The notes under the pieces were generated by a model, which saw only the letters and a list, made by a program, of their open reading frames with translations, was not told the origin of the DNA and searched no databases. The position numbers and the translations under genes are program-made. A stretch of 64,000 nucleotides of DNA from Terracoccus sp. 273MFTsu3.1 (lineage in GTDB: Bacteria > Actinomycetota > Actinomycetes > Actinomycetales > Dermatophilaceae), in contig NZ_KB911820.1 of NCBI RefSeq assembly GCF_000383675.1, positions 310,001 through 374,000 of the forward strand, written 5' to 3'. Of the stretch, positions 49,340 to 57,593 are shown in pieces (position 1 is the stretch's first letter; each line of letters begins with the position of its first letter).

Positions 49340-50269
49340 ATGGCGGAGACCAGCAGCGGGCACGAGGGTGGCGCGGACGCGTCGCCGGCGCCCGGCCGGT
49401 CGAGCCGGGCGAGCCGGTCGGGCCGGTCGAGCCGCGAGGGATACCAGAGCCGCCGGGACCGGCTCATCCGCGCGCCCCTGCTCGACCGCTTCGGGCTCGT
49501 CCTCGTCCTCGTGCTCCTCACCATCGCGGTCCAGGGCCTCGTCGACGTGCGCGGATCGGTGCCCGCCCGGCTCTTCACGCACGCGATCACCGGTCTGGCC
49601 CTCATCGCGGCCGTCCGCGCCTCGGGGTCCCGGAGGCGCTGGCGGCGCGCGGTCGACGTCCTCGTCGTCCTCGTCGTCCTGGCCAGTCTCGTGATGCTGT
49701 GGTGGCGCCGCAGCGACGGGTCCTTCGCCGTGCCTCCCGAGACCACGTGGCTGCTCGCCGCCGCCCTGACACCGGTGCTCATCGCCCGCCGGGTGCTCCA
49801 GCACACCGTCGTGACGATCCAGACGATCATGGGCTCGGTCGCGGCCTACCTGCAGCTCGCGGTGGCCTACGCGTTCCTCTTCCAGACCATCGACGCCTAC
49901 ACCACGACCCCGTTCTTCGGTGAGGACGTGTCGACGACGACGTACATGTACTTCAGCCTCGTCACGATCTCGACCGTCGGCTTCGGTGACGTCGCGGCCG
50001 TGACCGACCTCGGTCGGATGGCGGCCGCGAGCGAGGCCGTCGTCGGGCAGGTCTATCTCGTCACCTTCGTGGCCCTCATCGTGTCCCGCTTCGCGGCCGG
50101 TATGCCGCGTGGCTCGGCGGGCGCCGCGGTGCCGCCCCGGACGGGCCCGGTGCCGCGCACGCTCTTCGAGGCGCTCGACTCGTCGCGGAGCCAGCAGCCG
50201 CCCCCCGATCGTGACCCCGACGACGAGGACGACGAGGACGACGGGGCCCGCGCGAGCGGGCGGACCTGA
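49340..50269 (+). CDS. Potassium-channel-like membrane protein
   Basis: The 309-residue protein has a disordered Ser/Gly/Arg front, several N-terminal membrane helices (about residues 50-121), and a pore region with the selectivity filter TVGFGD at 212-217 between two helices. It ends in an acidic, disordered tail (PDRDPDDEDDEDDG). It lacks a TrkA-N (RCK) domain, so gating is unknown. GAGGAGGG precedes the ATG at 49340. Confidence 0.85.
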   Translation: MAETSSGHEGGADASPAPGRSSRASRSGRSSREGYQSRRDRLIRAPLLDRFGLVLVLVLLTIAVQGLVDVRGSVPARLFTHAITGLALIAAVRASGSRRRWRRAVDVLVVLVVLASLVMLWWRRSDGSFAVPPETTWLLAAALTPVLIARRVLQHTVVTIQTIMGSVAAYLQLAVAYAFLFQTIDAYTTTPFFGEDVSTTTYMYFSLVTISTVGFGDVAAVTDLGRMAAASEAVVGQVYLVTFVALIVSRFAAGMPRGSAGAAVPPRTGPVPRTLFEALDSSRSQQPPPDRDPDDEDDEDDGARASGRT

Positions 50270-50370
50270 CCCGCGGCCGAGACCGACCTCGATCACGTCG
50301 GCGAGGTCGTCCCGTCGTGTCGAGGTCGAGGCCCTGCCCGAGCCGCGCGCCCGGGCCCTAGCATCGCGCC

Positions 50371-50973
50371 ATGCCCGACCTGCCCGACCTACCTGACCTG
50401 CCTGATCCGCTCGATCCGCTCAAACCGCCCGCGCGGAACCTGGTGCGTGACGCCACGCCCGACGACGCTGCCGCGTGCGCCGCGATCTACGCCCCCTACG
50501 TCACCGGCACGACGGTCACCTTCGAGACGGAGCCGCCCGACGTCGTCGAGATGGCAGGCCGGATCGCCAAGGCGCAGGCGCGGCACGCCTTCCTCGTGCT
50601 CGAGGACGCGGGAGAGGTCGTCGGCTACGCCTATGCCGGTCCGTTCAAGGAGCGGGCGGCGTACCGGTGGTCGTGCGAGGTCTCGGTCTACCTCGCCGCT
50701 GATCGGCGCGGTCGCGGGGGAGGGCGCCGGCTCTACGAGGCCCTGCTCGAGCGGCTCACGGCCCGCGGCTACCGGATGGCCGCGGCTGGGATGACCCAGC
50801 CCAACGAGGCGAGCGGTCGGCTGCACGCGGCGATGGGCTTCGAGACGGTCGGCACCTACCGCGACATCGGCTGGAAGTTCGGCTCGTCGCACGACGTGGC
50901 GTGGGTCCAGCGCCCGCTCGGCGACCCGCTCCCGTCAGCGCACGCCGGCGAGGACCCGCCCGAGCCCACCTGA
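50371..50973 (+). CDS. GNAT acetyltransferase, phosphinothricin-acetyltransferase-like
   Basis: The 200-residue protein has a repetitive Pro-Asp-Leu front (PDLPDLPDLPDPLDPL) made by a short DNA repeat. The GNAT domain has AAIYAPYVTGTTVTFETEPP, VYLAADRRGRGGGRRLYEAL and the C-terminal LHAAMGFETVGTYRDIGWKF. The YVTGTTVTFE and GWKF motifs match the Bar/PAT and methionine-sulfoximine acetyltransferase group. The ATG is 6 bases after TAGCAT. Confidence 0.8.
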   Translation: MPDLPDLPDLPDPLDPLKPPARNLVRDATPDDAAACAAIYAPYVTGTTVTFETEPPDVVEMAGRIAKAQARHAFLVLEDAGEVVGYAYAGPFKERAAYRWSCEVSVYLAADRRGRGGGRRLYEALLERLTARGYRMAAAGMTQPNEASGRLHAAMGFETVGTYRDIGWKFGSSHDVAWVQRPLGDPLPSAHAGEDPPEPT

Positions 50974-50982
50974 CCCACCCCT

Positions 50983-51116
50983 CGAGTGAGCGCTTCGTCC
51001 CAGTCGAGTGAGCGCCCCGCCACAGTCGAGTGAGCGCGTCGTCCCAGTCGAGTGAGCGCCCCGCCACAGGGGTCTGTGACGGGGCGCTCACTCGAGCGTT
51101 ACCGGGCGCTCACTCG
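50983..51116 (+). repeat. 22-bp repeat array, four direct and two inverted units
   Basis: CGAGTGAGCGC occurs at 50983, 51005, 51027 and 51049, exactly 22 bases apart. Its complement GCGCTCACTCG occurs at 51084 and 51106, again 22 apart. The variable halves of the direct units alternate between two types (a TTCGTCCCAGT/GTCGTCCCAGT type and a CCCCGCCACAG type), so there is a 44-bp super-period. Confidence 0.8.
51049..51094 (+). terminator. Terminator formed by the last direct and first inverted unit
   Basis: A 21-bp stem with one mismatch (51049-51069 with 51074-51094) and a GGGT loop lies between the convergent GNAT and OYE genes. Confidence 0.75.
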
Positions 51117-51157
51117 ACGAGGTGGGTGTCGAGGGTTTCACTCGGGTGCGGGGTGGC

Positions 51158-52228
51158 TCAGGGGAGGGCGGGGTAGTCCGTGTAGCCCTCGGCGCCGCCG
51201 CCGTAGAAGGTGGCGGGGTTCGGCTCGTTGAGCGGGGCGCCCTCGCGCCAGCGACGGACGAGGTCCGGGTTGGCGAGGAACTCGCGCCCCACGGCGACGA
51301 GGTCACCGAGGTCGCGCTCGAGGATGTCCTCGACGTCGGCCAGCTCGGTCACCTTGCCAAAGCCCGTGTTGAGCACGACCGGGCCCTCGAAGCGCTTGCG
51401 CAGGTTGCGGACGAGGTCGGACTCGGGGTCGCCGAGGATGCTGAGGTAGGCGAGCCCGAGCGGGGCGATGCCCTCGACGAGCGACTCGTAGGTGGCGGCC
51501 GTCTCGGCCTCGTCCTCCTCGAGGACGCCCTGGATGTTGTGGGCGGGGGAGATGCGGATGCCGACGCGGTCGGCACCGATCGCCTCGGCCACGGCCTTCG
51601 TGATCTCGACGGTCAGGCGGGCCCGGTTCTCGGGCGAGCCGCCGTAGGAGTCGTCGCGCTCGTTGCTCGACGGGGCGAGGAACTGGTGCGGCAGGTAGCC
51701 GTTGGCGGCGTGCACCTCGACGCCGTCGAGCCCGGCCGCGACGGCCTGACGCGCAGCGTGGACGAACTCCGCCACGAGCGCGGGGATCTCGTCGGTCTCG
51801 AGGGCGCGCGGGACGGCATACGCCTGCTGACCCGTCGGGGTCACGATCTCGCCGGGCGCCGCGATCGCGCTCGGCGCCACGCTCTCGAGGCCGCCCTTGT
51901 TGTCGGGGTGGGCGATGCGGCCGGCGTGCATGAGCTGGACGACGACGTGGCCGCCGCCCGCGTGCACGGCATCGGCGACGAGGCGCCAGCCGGCGACCTG
52001 CTCGTCGGAGTGCATGCCGGGGGTGTCGAGGTAGCCCTGCCCGACGGCGCTCGGCTGGGTGCCCTCGGTGATGATGAGACCGGCGCTCGCGCGCTGGCCG
52101 TAGTACTCGGCGTTGAGCTCGGTCGGTGCCTGGCCCTCGCCCGCGCGGTTGCGGGTCAGCGGCGCCATGACGAATCGCTGGGGGAGGTCCCAGCGGCCGA
52201 TGCGGATGCTCTCGAAGGCCGTGGACAC
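51158..52228 (-). CDS. Old-yellow-enzyme-family ene-reductase (NemA-like alkene reductase)
   Basis: The 356-residue FMN enzyme shows RFVMAPLTRNRAGEGQAPTE, ITEGTQPSAVGQGYLDTPGM, VVVQLMHAGRIAHP, and the substrate-binding His-Asn pair in GVEVHAANGYLPHQFL, then SYGGSPENRARL, as in N-ethylmaleimide reductase and xenobiotic reductases. It reduces activated C=C bonds with NAD(P)H. GAGGAGCAGG precedes the GTG at 52228, preferred over GTG at 52243. Confidence 0.9.
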   Translation of the reverse strand: MSTAFESIRIGRWDLPQRFVMAPLTRNRAGEGQAPTELNAEYYGQRASAGLIITEGTQPSAVGQGYLDTPGMHSDEQVAGWRLVADAVHAGGGHVVVQLMHAGRIAHPDNKGGLESVAPSAIAAPGEIVTPTGQQAYAVPRALETDEIPALVAEFVHAARQAVAAGLDGVEVHAANGYLPHQFLAPSSNERDDSYGGSPENRARLTVEITKAVAEAIGADRVGIRISPAHNIQGVLEEDEAETAATYESLVEGIAPLGLAYLSILGDPESDLVRNLRKRFEGPVVLNTGFGKVTELADVEDILERDLGDLVAVGREFLANPDLVRRWREGAPLNEPNPATFYGGGAEGYTDYPALP

Positions 52229-52401
52229 AGGCCTGCTCCTCACGTGTAGGGGATGTCGGTGGTGGTCGGCGGCTCCGACCGTTGATCGGTGGAGCCTTCA
52301 ACTACCTAGGCGACAAGGAGGGCGGGCGGTCGATCATTCCCGCGTGTCCAGGGTTGCGCGTGTGGGTGATCCCACGCGGCCGGAGGGTCGGGAGGGTATG
52401 C

Positions 52402-52435
52402 CGAAGGGGAGGATGCGCAGGCATCCTCCCCTTCG
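52402..52435 (-). terminator. Terminator after the CHAP gene
   Basis: A perfect 15-bp stem (52402-52416 with 52421-52435) with a 4-base loop lies 44 bases after the CHAP stop on the minus strand. The 251-base gap to the OYE gene holds nothing else recognised apart from a GTATGCC at 52396 abutting the stem. Confidence 0.75.
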
Positions 52436-52479
52436 TACGCGCTCAGCTCGCGGAGAACTCCGCGGTCAGGACCCGTGGG

Positions 52480-53355
52480 TCACGGCGCGTAGATGTACTT
52501 CATGCCGGGACCGTCGGTCAGCGTGCGGGTGTTGTAGTTGTACGCACCGGCGAGGGCGTTCATCTCGATGATCGTCACCTCGTTGCCGTTGACCGCGGTC
52601 ACCCAGGCGACGTGTCCGACGCTCGAGGAGCCGTGGACGCCGGGCTGCATGACGAGGATCGACCGCGTGCGCGGCGTGCCGGTCACGGTGTATCCGGCGG
52701 ACGCGGCGCCCGAGGCCCACTCCATGGCGTTGCCGGTCCAGCCACCGGGGTAGTAGCCCTCGGACTGGTACCACTTGTTGAGGGCGCCCCACGTGCACTG
52801 GCCCGGGGTGGCCCAGTTGGACGATGAACGCATGCCGGACGAGGCGCTCGGCACGGAGGCGTTGACGCTCGCCTTCGCCGACGACGTGCTCGTCGTCAGG
52901 GTGGCGCGCGTCAGGTCGCGCGACGCGCGCTGGGTGGCGGCCTTGCGCTCGGCGGCGGCCTTGGCGGCAGCGCGCTCGGTCTTGACCTGGACGTCCTCGA
53001 TGACCTGCGGCTTGGCCGGCGCGACGCGGTGGGCGACGGCCTTCTGCACGGCGGGGGCGAAGCCGATCTTCGACAGCGCGGTCGACGTGGCCGGGGCGGC
53101 AGCCGTGGCCGGACCGACAGCGGCAGGAGCCGCGGCGTCGACGCCAGCAGCAGCCGCGACGTCACCCGAATTGGGCGACAGGGTGTCGGCGCTCGCCGGG
53201 TTGGCGAAGGTGGCGACCAGTCCACCGGTTGCGGCGACGACGGCACCCGCCTTCATGGCCGGCTGGGCCGACTCACGGGCGAGGAGCTTGAGTTCGTTGA
53301 GGGGGTTGTGGCGGCCTGGCGCACGATGGCGACCGCGGATGTTCTCAGTGTTCAC
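52480..53355 (-). CDS. Secreted CHAP-domain peptidoglycan hydrolase
   Basis: The 291-residue protein has a signal-like N-terminus with a hydrophobic stretch (AGAVVAATGGLVATFANPAS ending before A-D), an Ala/Lys-rich helical middle, and a CHAP domain with Cys187 (PGQCTWGA) and His248 (SVGHVAWV), the catalytic pair. It should cleave peptide bonds or the amide link in peptidoglycan. The GTG is preceded by GGAGAGG. Upstream lies a ydaO-type c-di-AMP riboswitch, a known regulator of such cell wall hydrolases. Confidence 0.85.
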   Translation of the reverse strand: MNTENIRGRHRAPGRHNPLNELKLLARESAQPAMKAGAVVAATGGLVATFANPASADTLSPNSGDVAAAAGVDAAAPAAVGPATAAAPATSTALSKIGFAPAVQKAVAHRVAPAKPQVIEDVQVKTERAAAKAAAERKAATQRASRDLTRATLTTSTSSAKASVNASVPSASSGMRSSSNWATPGQCTWGALNKWYQSEGYYPGGWTGNAMEWASGAASAGYTVTGTPRTRSILVMQPGVHGSSSVGHVAWVTAVNGNEVTIIEMNALAGAYNYNTRTLTDGPGMKYIYAP

Positions 53356-53370
53356 GCGTGTTACCTCTCC

Positions 53371-53530
53371 GCGCCTACGAAGTTAGCTGTCGGGTTCGGG
53401 CGGAAAGGTGCCCGGGCCACCCCCGCCCCGCGAAGCTCGCGTGGCGGGTGGGTCTTCACCCCAAGGACGTCCGAAGTCGTTGCGTCGGACGTCCGGAGAA
53501 ACGTGTGGTTCCTCCGCTCCTGTCACAAGG
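53371..53530 (-). ncRNA. ydaO-type c-di-AMP riboswitch
   Basis: On the minus strand the leader of the CHAP gene contains, in order, GGAGCGGAGGAACCA, a hairpin with GGACGTCCG arms, TTGGGGTGAAGACC, a GC-rich hairpin, and CCGAACCCGACAGCTAACTT followed by CGTAGGCG. These are the conserved blocks of the ydaO-yuaA aptamer as I recall them, in the right order and spacing. In actinobacteria this riboswitch turns off cell wall hydrolase genes when c-di-AMP is bound. The 5' limit is approximate. Confidence 0.85.
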
Positions 53531-53765
53531 TTCGATCTCTCTCGTCAGGCGGTGACAGGACTAGGCGGTCCACCTCACGAGAGCCCGGCCAGGTGGCCGA
53601 ACTCCCGGAAGACTAGACGAGGCGACTGGCAAATGTCACGCCACGGTAACGACGGCGTGCCCGGATGGTCCCTGAATGTCCGTAGTGCCCGCCTATACCA
53701 ACGCTTTACCTTCCGTTGGGTGAGACGTGGATCACATTCGAACGGGGTCCTCGACAAGCCCCCCA

Positions 53766-53811
53766 CGGGTATGCCGTGCGGTCCCTGGGTGGGGACCCCG
53801 CGGCATACCCG
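53766..53811 (-). terminator. Terminator-like inverted motif pair after the sortase gene
   Basis: CGGGTATGCCG (53766-53776) and its complement CGGCATACCCG (53801-53811) enclose a shorter inner hairpin (GGTCCC with GGGGACC). It lies 41 bases after the sortase stop and before the riboswitch leader of the next gene. The rest of the 496-base gap 53356-53851 is riboswitch leader and promoter. Confidence 0.7.
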
Positions 53812-53851
53812 CGGGGGGCGGCGTGGAGCGCGGCCGCGGCTCGGCTGCTGG

Positions 53852-54643
53852 TCAGGTGGCGCTCGAGAGGTGGCCGAAGACCACGACGTTGTCGCGGTAC
53901 TCGTTGCGGCTGTCGGTCGGGCCGCCGCACGTCACGAGTCGGATCTCGGCCTTGGTGAAGTCGCCCTTGTAGACGCGCTCGGTCGGGAACTGCGACTTGC
54001 GGTAGGCCGCGACCGAGTCGACGGTGAACGTCAGGTGCGACCCGTCCCGGCGCGACACCTTGACGACGTCACCGGCCCTGACTCTCCCGAGCTCGTGGAA
54101 GATGCCCGGCACGCCGGACGGGGTGTCGACGTGGGCGGCGAGGACCGACGGGCCGAGCTGGCCCGGGGTGGGGCCGGCGTCGTAGATCCCGACCTCCTGG
54201 GCCGTGCCCGGCACGGAGATCGTGCCGTCGGGCTGGATTCCGAGCCGGACGAAGTGCGACGAGCGCACCCCGATCGACGGGATCTCGATCGACGTCGGCT
54301 CGGACGCCTCGAGGAAGTCGCCGATGCCGGTGGCGTCGGCCTTCGCGCCGGTCGTCCCACCGGCCGCCGGTGTCCCACCCTGACCGGGGGCCGCCGACGG
54401 GCTCGACGGGCTCGACGGACGTGACGTGCCCGACGGGGCCCCGGCCGCCGCGGGCTGCGGCGGGCCGGGGTTGCCGGAGCTCACCGGGCTCCCCCGGAGG
54501 CCGACCACGAGCGCGACGATCCCGACGACGAGGAGCACGGCCGTGACCGCCAGGGCCGCGGCCACCGTCGCGGTGAGGCGACGGGGGCTGCGACCGCCGG
54601 TGGGCGGCGTGGGCTCGGCTGCGGGCCCGGTCTCTTCGCTCAT
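53852..54643 (-). CDS. Class F sortase
   Basis: The 263-residue protein has an N-terminal membrane helix (about residues 25-49), a long Pro/Ala/Ser/Gly linker, and a sortase domain with His171 (LAAHVDTP), Cys239 (LVTCGGPTD) and Arg250 ([10 protein letters not shown]), the full catalytic triad. The short C-terminal end and the TCGG context match the actinobacterial class F group. It lies 76 bases after the CHRD gene, whose product may be its substrate, although that protein has no clear LPxTG motif. Confidence 0.9.
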   Translation of the reverse strand: MSEETGPAAEPTPPTGGRSPRRLTATVAAALAVTAVLLVVGIVALVVGLRGSPVSSGNPGPPQPAAAGAPSGTSRPSSPSSPSAAPGQGGTPAAGGTTGAKADATGIGDFLEASEPTSIEIPSIGVRSSHFVRLGIQPDGTISVPGTAQEVGIYDAGPTPGQLGPSVLAAHVDTPSGVPGIFHELGRVRAGDVVKVSRRDGSHLTFTVDSVAAYRKSQFPTERVYKGDFTKAEIRLVTCGGPTDSRNEYRDNVVVFGHLSSAT

Positions 54644-54719
54644 GGTCGGGTCACTCCCGTTCGGTGGGGTCGGTCGCTCAGGGTCGGTGTCGATCGCAGG
54701 CGCTCAGGCGTTCAGGCGC

Positions 54720-55499
54720 TCAGGCGCGCGAGCGGGCGCGACGGGCGGCAAAGGCACCGGACCCGGCTGCGGCGAGCAGGGCGCCACCGCCGACGAGCAT
54801 GAGGGCCTCGTTCTGGCCACCGCTCTTGAGGTTGTCGGCGACCTGGCCGCCACCGGTGTGCATGCCGCCGGCCGGGGCGACGCGCAGCGCGCCACACAGG
54901 GCCGGGTCGGTGGCCTCGGTCGGGAGCGACGGCATGAGGTCGCTCTTCGTGGCGCCGGAGTACTTGCCGTCCTTGTTGTAGTCGACGCCGTGGATGACGA
55001 CGACGGACTGACCGGCCGAGATCGCCTTCGCGACGTCGCTCGAGACCTTGATGCTGCCGCGCTGGTAGGCGATCTTGCCGCCGGGCGCCGTGCTGAAGCG
55101 GTCGATGGCGAGACCCGACTTCGGGCTCGTGTCACCGGTCTTCGTCAGCGACACGACGATGTCGCCGTAGGCCGGGCCGCCCTCGGTCGTGTTGAGGTGC
55201 CCGTCGCCGTTCTTGTCGTCGGACAGGATCGGGCACTCGTGGCGGGCCTCGGCCCCGAAGTGGATGTGCGCGGCGTGCGGGTTGTCGGGGAGCAGGCCGT
55301 TGGCGGCCATGGTCACGGTGATCTTGTTGCCCGTGACCTCGACCATCGCGGTGCCGCTGCCGTCGACACCGTTGCCGGCGACGGGCTTGAGGTTGGCGCT
55401 GACCCAGGTGTCGGCGGCGAAGGCCGGGCCGATGCTGAGGGCCATGGCGGCGGCGGCCGCGAGGCTGGCGCCGGCGATTCGAGTGGTGGTGGTGCGCAT
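54720..55499 (-). CDS. Secreted CHRD-domain protein with a C-terminal membrane anchor
   Basis: The 259-residue protein has a signal peptide ending in GPAFA-A, a CHRD-type beta domain ([35 protein letters not shown]), and two EF-hand-like loops (DKNGDGHLN and [10 protein letters not shown]). It ends in a hydrophobic helix and basic tail ([28 protein letters not shown]), as in cell wall sorting signals, but no LPxTG-like motif precedes it. GGAGG before the ATG at 55499. Probable partner of the sortase next to it. Confidence 0.8.
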   Translation of the reverse strand: MRTTTTRIAGASLAAAAAMALSIGPAFAADTWVSANLKPVAGNGVDGSGTAMVEVTGNKITVTMAANGLLPDNPHAAHIHFGAEARHECPILSDDKNGDGHLNTTEGGPAYGDIVVSLTKTGDTSPKSGLAIDRFSTAPGGKIAYQRGSIKVSSDVAKAISAGQSVVVIHGVDYNKDGKYSGATKSDLMPSLPTEATDPALCGALRVAPAGGMHTGGGQVADNLKSGGQNEALMLVGGGALLAAAGSGAFAARRARSRA

Positions 55500-55730
55500 C
55501 TGTGTTTCCTCCTTGACGAGGAGACAAGCCGTCCATCCTGCTCTGCTTCAGACGGGGGGTCGTCGTCGACCGTCTCCGCGCAGGGGTTCGCCGCGGGAGC
55601 CGTCACTGGATTGGGGTTCCACCGAAATTTCTTCGACGGGGGCGTGCCGTGGCGTGCCGCACGGGTCTTCACTGGAGGGAGCGGGCGCGCGCCGCGCCCG
55701 ACCACTGACCCCTGCACGGAAGGACACACG

Positions 55731-56114
55731 ATGCTCCAGGACTCCCACGCCTTCAGCGGCTTCTCCGTCGACGACATCGCCGCGACCAAGGCCTTCTACG
55801 CCGACACCCTCGGCCTGCGCGTCACCGAGGAGAACGGCATGCTGACCCTCCACCTCGCAGGCGACGGTGGCGACCGCCCGACGCTCGTCTACCCGAAGCC
55901 GAACCACGAACCGGCGTCGTTCACGATCCTCAACTTCCCGGTCGACGACGTCGAGGCCGCGGTCGACGAGCTGACGGCAAGGGGCGTCGTCTTCGAGACG
56001 TATGCCGGCACGCCGATGGAGACCGACGCGAAGGGGGTCTTCCGCAAGGGAGGACCGCTCATCGCGTGGTTCACCGACCCGGCCCGCAACGTCCTGGCCG
56101 TCATCGAGCGCTGA
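55731..56114 (+). CDS. VOC (glyoxalase/bleomycin-resistance-like) family protein
   Basis: The 127-residue protein has the beta-alpha-beta-beta pattern of the VOC fold: [40 protein letters not shown], and [20 protein letters not shown]. The late Glu of the metal site falls at the very end (VIER). No substrate can be named. CGGAAGGACACACG precedes the ATG. Confidence 0.85.
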   Translation: MLQDSHAFSGFSVDDIAATKAFYADTLGLRVTEENGMLTLHLAGDGGDRPTLVYPKPNHEPASFTILNFPVDDVEAAVDELTARGVVFETYAGTPMETDAKGVFRKGGPLIAWFTDPARNVLAVIER

Positions 56115-56129
56115 ACGTGAGGCGCCGTG

Positions 56130-56504
56130 TCAGACGTCGTGGCCCTCCGAGACCGCGGCGCGGCGCTTGAGGCAGAGCTCGGTGATCTCCGAGACGAGCT
56201 CGAGCGGGACCGGCCGGCTGATCGGGAAACGCACGGTGTCCTTGGCGCGGCGATAGGGGCTGATCGCCTCCTCGAACTCCGCGTCACCCGTCGGGACGGG
56301 GTAGAGACCGACGTGGTTCTTCCAGCCGGCGTAGTAGATGAGGGGCTTGCCGTCGACGGTGAACGTCGCCATGCCGTAGCTGATCTTCTCGCCCGCATGA
56401 GGGGCTACCTCGCGGATCGTGCGGCGGACCCCCGCAAGCTGAGTTCGCGTCTCCTCGGGGTAGGAGGCGATGTAGTCATCGACTGACGCAAATCTCGGGG
56501 CCAA
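56130..56504 (-). CDS. DUF1801 (YdhG-like) protein, second copy
   Basis: The 124-residue protein shows SVDDYIASYPEETRTQLAGV, EKISYGMATFTV, YYAGWKNHVGLYPVP and AKDTVRFPIS, aligning with the protein at 22998. The start codon appears to be TTG at 56504, after AGGACCAGGA; no ATG or GTG fits. Convergent with the VOC gene, 15 bases apart. Confidence 0.8.
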   Translation of the reverse strand: MAPRFASVDDYIASYPEETRTQLAGVRRTIREVAPHAGEKISYGMATFTVDGKPLIYYAGWKNHVGLYPVPTGDAEFEEAISPYRRAKDTVRFPISRPVPLELVSEITELCLKRRAAVSEGHDV

Positions 56505-56598
56505 TCCTGGTCCTCACTTCAGTTCCGGACCGGTCGTTGGAGGGGGTGACTCGACTGTATTGGGCGAAACGGACGACTGCAAAGTAAGCACACGTTTA

Positions 56599-56614
56599 GT
56601 GACCAAATGGTCAC
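56599..56614 (+). promoter_or_regulatory. 16-bp palindrome in an AT-rich gap
   Basis: GTGACCAAATGGTCAC is a perfect palindrome. It lies in the most AT-rich stretch of the window (about 56570-56640), 95 bases upstream of the DUF1801 gene. It looks like a dimeric regulator operator or an A+T-rich promoter element; no regulator gene is adjacent. Confidence 0.5.
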
Positions 56615-56765
56615 AAAACTACAAAAGCTGAAATGGACCGACGTTCTCGCCGCAAGACGTGCTGAGAGCCGTCTCCGAGGTGTCTGGGCCCCGACGTTTC
56701 ATCGGAGGTCCCAACAGAGGTCTTGACCAGACATCTCGGTCAGATGCCTCCATCAGATCTCTCGG

Positions 56766-57440
56766 TCAGACGTCGATCCAGGCCTCACCGGCGAGGATCC
56801 GGCCGACGACTCCCTCGGGTCGGCGGCCGAGCAGGGTCGTGACCGCGAAGTCGGCGGCCAGGCCGTCGAAGACGCTGCCGCGCCGGAGCATCGCGTGCTT
56901 GCCGCCCTCGACGGTGACGTAGCCGACCTCCGCGGTGCGGGCGAGGTCGCGGGCCACCGCCGCCGAGCTCGTCGGTCGGGCGATGCGGTCGTCGTCCCCG
57001 TGGACGACGAGGACGCGTCGCCCCGTCAGGTCGAGGTGCCCGTCGGTGGGGTAGACCCACGGGTTGAGGGCGACCGCGCTGACGACGGGGTCCTCGCCGG
57101 CCGCGAGCAGTGCGGCGCGACCGCCGAGCGAGTGCCCGACGAGGCCGACGGGCAGGTCGGGACCGAACCGGTCGGCCACCTGGCCCAGGGCCCAGCCCAC
57201 GTCGTCGACCGGGGTGTGGTGCGCGTCCCAGCCGCGCGTCGAGTTGAGCAGCCGCAGCACGGCGAGCTCGCCCTTGGCGGCACGCGCGATGCGGCTCGCG
57301 ATCGGCACCATCCGCAGCACCGAGAGCTGGGTCGGGCTGACGCGCATCGGCGTGCGCCGGGCCGCGCCGCCGTGGAGCACGAGCACGACGCCGCGGGGCG
57401 CGCTCGGGGCCGCCGTGTCGATGAGCCGGGCGTGCGTCAC
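56766..57440 (-). CDS. Alpha/beta hydrolase (dienelactone-hydrolase-like)
   Basis: The 224-residue protein shows GVVLVLHGGAARRTP, the nucleophile in GLVGHSLGGRAALL, the acid in VVHGDDDRIARP and the His in EGGKHAMLRR. It is a cytoplasmic serine hydrolase of unknown substrate. CAGGAGCGAGAC precedes the GTG at 57440; the frame stays open to a GTG at 57494, but there is no ribosome binding site there, and an inverted motif copy lies between. Confidence 0.8.
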   Translation of the reverse strand: MTHARLIDTAAPSAPRGVVLVLHGGAARRTPMRVSPTQLSVLRMVPIASRIARAAKGELAVLRLLNSTRGWDAHHTPVDDVGWALGQVADRFGPDLPVGLVGHSLGGRAALLAAGEDPVVSAVALNPWVYPTDGHLDLTGRRVLVVHGDDDRIARPTSSAAVARDLARTAEVGYVTVEGGKHAMLRRGSVFDGLAADFAVTTLLGRRPEGVVGRILAGEAWIDV

Positions 57441-57462
57441 GTCTCGCTCCTGGTCCGCAGCT

Positions 57463-57547
57463 GGGTATGCCGTGTGCTCGGGTTCGCGGGTCACGTGCGG
57501 TCTTCGGAGCGCGAGCGTCGACGGCTTGGTGCCCTCACGGCATACCC
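57463..57547 (-). repeat. Inverted motif pair between the hydrolase and ADH genes
   Basis: GGGTATGCCGTG (57463-57474) and its exact complement (57536-57547) flank 61 bases downstream of the alcohol dehydrogenase gene and upstream of the hydrolase gene on the minus strand. Confidence 0.6.
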
Positions 57548-57593
57548 GTTCGGTGTTGCCGGTCGGCCACTGTCCAGGGTCGGTCCGGCCGGT

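Noticed and set aside
50983..51116. A CRISPR array at the 22-bp repeats
   Set aside because: Units are directly adjacent with no unique spacers, half are inverted, and no cas genes exist here.
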